Position numbers and translations under genes: made by a program. From positions 1-16,323 of the forward strand of contig DDUM01000017.1 in NCBI GenBank assembly GCA_002344795.1: a stretch of 16,323 nt of DNA. The letters run 5' to 3'. The DNA is from Flammeovirgaceae bacterium UBA2338. Its GTDB lineage: Bacteria; Bacteroidota; Bacteroidia; Cytophagales; Cyclobacteriaceae. Below, piece after piece: positions 13,255 to 16,323 of the stretch (positions within the stretch are counted from its first letter, which is position 1; every line of letters begins with the position of its first letter). Under the pieces are notes generated by a model, which saw only the letters and a list, made by a program, of their open reading frames with translations, did not search any database and was not told the origin of the DNA.

Positions 13255-14871
13255 ATGATTGCAGCTAACAACCTTTCACTTCAGTTCGGTAAAAGAGTTC
13301 TTTTTGACCAGGTCAACATCAAATTCGTAGGAGGAAACTGCTACGGAGTGATTGGTGCCAATGGTGCCGGAAAGTCTACTTTCCTGAAAATCCTTGCAGG
13401 GGATATCGACCCCAATTCAGGGCAGGTAGTTATTGATCCGGGTAAGCGGATGGCTGTTTTGCGTCAAAATCACTTTGAGTTTGATGAAGTACCCGTTTTA
13501 GATACGGTGATTATGGGGCACACCAAGTTGTGGAGCCTTATGAAAGAAAAGGACGCTATTTATGAGAAGCCTGACTTCTCAGAAGCAGATGGTGTACGCG
13601 CTTCTGAACTGGAAGCCGAGTTTGCAGAAATGGATGGATGGAATGCGGAGTCGGATGCCGCTGCTTTACTGAGCGGTCTGGGCATTGACGAAAGTGTCCA
13701 CAATTCGCTGATGAAAGACCTGAGCGGTAATCAGAAAGTACGTGTGCTTTTGGCGCAAGCCATCTTTGGTAACCCTGACATACTTATACTGGATGAGCCT
13801 ACCAACGACCTGGACATTCACACCATTACCTGGCTGGAGGACTTCTTATTAGAATTTAAGAACACCGTTATCGTTGTATCTCACGACCGTCACTTTTTGG
13901 ATACGGTGTGTACACACATTGTAGACATCGATTTCAAAGCCATCAAATTGTATACAGGCAATTACTCATTCTGGTACGAATCAAGCCAACTGGCTCTGAC
14001 ACAACGCGCCAGCTCCAACAAAAAAGCAGAAGAGAAGAAGAAAGAATTACAGGCCTTCATTGCGCGCTTTAGTGCCAACGCTTCCAAGTCAAGACAAGCG
14101 ACCAGCAGGAGAAAGCTATTAGAGAAAATCAACATTGACGACATCCAACCTTCCAACAGAAGGTATCCTGCCATCATCTTCCAACAAAACCGAATAGCCG
14201 GTGATCAGATCTTGCAGATCGAAGGACTCACCGCGAGAGCGGAAGACCGTACCCTGTTTACCAATCTGGATTTGTACGTAAACAAGGGCGACAAGATTGC
14301 CTTTCTCAGCAAAGACAGCTTGGCCATCACTACCTTATTCCGAATCCTTGCTGGCGAAGTAAAGGCACAGTCAGGTGAGTTTAAGTTTGGACAAACCATC
14401 ACCTCTGCCTACCTCCCCAATGATAACGAGGCCTATTTCCAATCTGATGATAACCTGATTGACTGGCTGCGTGAATTCTCAGAAGAAGAGAAAGACGAAG
14501 TATATATCCGTGGGTTCCTCGGTAAGATGTTGTTTTCCGGTGAAGAAGTGTTTAAGAAATGTAATGTCCTCTCCGGAGGCGAAAAAGTAAGATGCATGGT
14601 GTCGCGTGTAATGCTACAGGGTGCCAACCTTTTGATACTGGACGAACCCACCAACCACCTGGATCTGGAATCTATTCAGGCATTCAACAACGCATTAAGG
14701 GATTTCCCAGGCACGGTGTTGTTCACTTCACATGACCATACATTTACAGAAACCATCGCTACGCGCATTGTAGAACTTACTCCTAACGGCAACATCGACA
14801 AGCTGATGACTTACGATGAGTACATCTCCAGTGATAGGGTTACCGAGCAGAAGGAAGCATTGTACGCGTAA
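13255..14871 (+). CDS. ABC-F family ATPase, YbiT-like
   Basis: The 538-residue protein has two ABC domains and no membrane segment, as in ABC-F factors that act on ribosomes. Domain 1 has Walker A GANGAGKST (34-42), signature LSGNQKVR and Walker B ILILDEPTNDLD. A charged linker (AEEKKKELQAFIARF, then SRQATSRRKLLEK) corresponds to the helical arm that reaches tRNA on the ribosome. Domain 2 keeps LSGGEKVR and LLILDEPTNHLD, but its Walker A is SKDSLAITT (352-360), with isoleucine in place of the catalytic lysine. The start is placed at 13255 (MIAANNLSLQFG), because the earlier ATG overlaps the promoter element. The layout resembles YbiT. Either a translation factor or a resistance factor is possible; the context favours neither. 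Confidence 0.9.
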   Translation: MIAANNLSLQFGKRVLFDQVNIKFVGGNCYGVIGANGAGKSTFLKILAGDIDPNSGQVVIDPGKRMAVLRQNHFEFDEVPVLDTVIMGHTKLWSLMKEKDAIYEKPDFSEADGVRASELEAEFAEMDGWNAESDAAALLSGLGIDESVHNSLMKDLSGNQKVRVLLAQAIFGNPDILILDEPTNDLDIHTITWLEDFLLEFKNTVIVVSHDRHFLDTVCTHIVDIDFKAIKLYTGNYSFWYESSQLALTQRASSNKKAEEKKKELQAFIARFSANASKSRQATSRRKLLEKINIDDIQPSNRRYPAIIFQQNRIAGDQILQIEGLTARAEDRTLFTNLDLYVNKGDKIAFLSKDSLAITTLFRILAGEVKAQSGEFKFGQTITSAYLPNDNEAYFQSDDNLIDWLREFSEEEKDEVYIRGFLGKMLFSGEEVFKKCNVLSGGEKVRCMVSRVMLQGANLLILDEPTNHLDLESIQAFNNALRDFPGTVLFTSHDHTFTETIATRIVELTPNGNIDKLMTYDEYISSDRVTEQKEALYA

Positions 14872-14912
14872 GTTAGTCTTGAGTCAGTAGTTTAACGATG
14901 ATCCAATAAATA

Positions 14913-15470
14913 ATGAAAAAGCTTTTAATCTTAGTATTATTTCCTCTACAAGTAATGGCTCAAGAACTTCCTGGCTCAGTAATGTTTTGGGATACTTTAC
15001 AAAAGCATTGCGGGAAAGCTTATGGCGGAGAAATTATTGCAGGTGGAAAAGAAGGAGATGGTTTTATGGGAGAAAAGCTAGTGATGCATGTTCGTTCCTG
15101 TGAAGGAAACACCATTAAAATTCCCTTTTTTGTTGGTGATGATAAGTCCCGTACCTGGGTTTTTACGATGACAGAAGACAAGTTAATTCGCCTAAAACAC
15201 GACCACAGGCTTAAGGATGGCACTGAAGATGAAGTTACACAATATGGGGGCACAAGCTCCAATACAGGGCTAGCTAATATTCAGTTTTTTCCTGCAGATC
15301 AGGAAACATCAGATTTAATTCCCTATGCATCCAATAATGTTTGGTGGATTACTGTGGATGAAAAAAGCTTTACCTACAACCTACGAAGAATTGGAACTGA
15401 CAGACTGTTTTCAGTAAAATTTGATCTTACCAAAGAAGTGAGTACACCAGGCGCACCCTGGGGTCATTAA
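14913..15470 (+). CDS. Secreted hypothetical protein
   Basis: The 185-residue protein opens with a signal peptide, MKKLLILVLFPLQVMAQ, ending in a type I cleavage site (VMAQ/E), so it is exported, most likely to the periplasm. The mature part contains two cysteines that may form a disulfide (KHCGKAYGG and VRSCEGN), a strand-rich core and a conserved-looking segment, LKHDHRLKDGTEDEVTQYGG, with aspartates and histidines. I do not recognise a named family. It follows the ABC-F gene by 41 bp in the same direction, without obvious functional linkage. Confidence 0.75.
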   Translation: MKKLLILVLFPLQVMAQELPGSVMFWDTLQKHCGKAYGGEIIAGGKEGDGFMGEKLVMHVRSCEGNTIKIPFFVGDDKSRTWVFTMTEDKLIRLKHDHRLKDGTEDEVTQYGGTSSNTGLANIQFFPADQETSDLIPYASNNVWWITVDEKSFTYNLRRIGTDRLFSVKFDLTKEVSTPGAPWGH

Positions 15471-15632
15471 GATTTTTGAACTGTTTCAGGTAGAAGACTA
15501 TCGTTTAGTTTTTAGCGTCCTCTGCGAATAACTCAGAAAGGATAAATCTATACCTCGTCAGGTTGGGAGAGCTGACTTCAATAGCAATCCTGACTTCACT
15601 AGAAATCAAAACAAAAAAAGCGCGGGCTAGTA

Positions 15633-15688
15633 GCACAATCGCTCAGATACGCAGTGATGCACATGACACATACATCATCATGTTGTGC
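15633..15688 (-). other. Possible attC-like site downstream of the last ORF
   Basis: On the minus strand GCACAAC (15688-15682) and ATTGTGC (15639-15633) pair with one mismatch. They enclose a smaller hairpin with TGATG and CATCA arms; the total is 56 bp. The boxes resemble integron R'' (RYYYAAC) and R' (GTTRRRY) sites but deviate from them, and the expected first G of R' is A. The assignment is tentative. Confidence 0.3.
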
Positions 15689-15704
15689 GCAGTAATTTTT
15701 CCTT

Positions 15705-16283
15705 TCAAATTGGCGACACTCCACTTGCTAAATCATATTGGTGTTCTGCACCATCCTTATCAATGAAGAAGAATATTCCTGTCACTGCTGGGTCGTAAGT
15801 TCTAATAAAATACCACTGTTCTCTTTGAAATTCCATTGGGCAAGTCGAAAACTTTTTGTCTCCCATGCTTACCTGTATTCTGTTATTGTTGTCCAAAGAT
15901 TCTCGCCTGAGCCCTTTATGAATATATTTTAAGTCCACGTTTTCTTCTGTCCACCAATATTCTCCTTTTTTGTCGAAGTAGATTTTATCGGGAGGTTCAG
16001 GTGGGCGGCCTTCTGGGTGGTCGATACTGCAGCTTGTCCAATAAAAGACAGTGTATTTGGCTGGTATTCCGTTCTGTCCCATAGAGTCAACTTGTATTTT
16101 TTCTATTGTCAGTCCGTTGATAAAGTCCCTGTTAGTCGATATATATTCCGTTGTGATTTCAATTTTCGGTGGAGCAAATGCACTGAAGAATTGGTTAACA
16201 ATGAAAAGTCCACCAACTATAAGAACAACGATTATTGAACTTACGATTACCAGTATTTTCTTCCTAGTCGCCATTTTCTTCAT
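15705..16283 (-). CDS. Hypothetical membrane-anchored protein
   Basis: The protein is about 192 residues from the ATG at 16283 (MKKMATRKK). A single N-terminal transmembrane helix (ILVIVSSIIVVLIVGGLFIV) is followed by a soluble domain with a likely disulfide pair (TSCSIDHPEG and FSTCPMEF) and many aromatic residues. The orientation is probably N-in with the domain outside. I recognise no family. The frame stays open to the window edge at 16322, but those codons cross the hairpin at 16287-16316, so the start after it is preferred. The ORF is enclosed by inverted GTTGTGC and GCACAAC boxes, like a gene cassette. Confidence 0.65.
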   Translation of the reverse strand: MKKMATRKKILVIVSSIIVVLIVGGLFIVNQFFSAFAPPKIEITTEYISTNRDFINGLTIEKIQVDSMGQNGIPAKYTVFYWTSCSIDHPEGRPPEPPDKIYFDKKGEYWWTEENVDLKYIHKGLRRESLDNNNRIQVSMGDKKFSTCPMEFQREQWYFIRTYDPAVTGIFFFIDKDGAEHQYDLASGVSPI

Positions 16284-16286
16284 ATT

Positions 16287-16316
16287 GCGCACAACGCCAA
16301 TGTATGCGCTGTGTGC
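16287..16316. repeat. Hairpin with GCGCACAACGC arm, cassette-boundary-like
   Basis: GCGCACAACGC (16287-16297) pairs with GCGCTGTGTGC (16306-16316) with nine Watson-Crick pairs, one G-T pair and one mismatch, around an 8-nt loop. Its GTTGTGC box (minus strand) is the inverted counterpart of the GCACAAC box at 15682-15688 beyond the other end of the ORF. Confidence 0.6.
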
Positions 16317-16323
16317 CTCCATA

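Noticed and set aside
15563..15766. A 67-codon plus-strand frame between the secreted protein and the last ORF.
   Set aside because: It crosses the palindromic attC-like stretch and the 3' end of the opposite-strand gene, and it shows no motif or ribosome binding site.

Overview
The window looks like chromosomal DNA from a Bacteroidota bacterium, most likely Cytophagales-like. The evidence is Bacteroidota-type promoters (TTG, about 20 nt, TAnnTTTG), the near absence of Shine-Dalgarno sequences, dispersed palindromic repeats, and the mix of families: a DUF819 permease, a short Crp/Fnr regulator, a YbiT-type ABC-F protein and a KamA/AblB pair. No rRNA, tRNA, CRISPR array, phage or classical insertion sequence was found. 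All calls come from reading the sequence, without database searches.

Layout. Positions 1-1213 are a head-to-tail array of imperfect palindromes of about 100-150 bp. A single-domain GIY-YIG nuclease gene (381-680) sits inside it. Positions 1214-1620 hold no ordinary gene, but the minus strand could encode a short structured transcript with a strong ribosome binding site, a 19-codon ORF and an intrinsic terminator. Next come an outer-membrane beta-barrel gene whose signal peptide lacks an ATG, then a Crp/Fnr regulator and DinB-like gene pair on the minus strand. Divergent from these is a DUF819 permease with RidA, a truncated GyrI-like remnant, a two-TM hypothetical protein and a YbaK/ProX-type deacylase. 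A 39-bp palindrome occurs twice in this stretch. A KANL3/Tex30-like alpha/beta hydrolase and a thiolase follow, divergently arranged.

Positions 8504-8748 contain two related TTGACA-rich inverted-repeat elements between convergent genes. They border the most coherent functional unit, an abl operon on the minus strand: lysine 2,3-aminomutase (kamA/ablA), a sodium:solute symporter and beta-lysine N-acetyltransferase (ablB), spaced by 11 bp and then overlapping by 8 bp. This unit should make N-epsilon-acetyl-beta-lysine, a compatible solute. A MarR-family gene lies just upstream, and the space between it and kamA carries a consensus-like promoter with an 18-bp perfect palindrome at the predicted transcription start, which suggests local repression. 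Divergent from marR is an ABC-F ATPase with a degenerate second P-loop, followed by a secreted hypothetical protein. The window ends with a small membrane-anchored hypothetical ORF bounded by inverted GTTGTGC/GCACAAC boxes that resemble integron cassette boundaries.

The best candidates for something undescribed are the GIY-YIG gene within its palindrome array, the structured minus-strand locus at 1215-1460, and the MarR-controlled abl operon with an embedded symporter.
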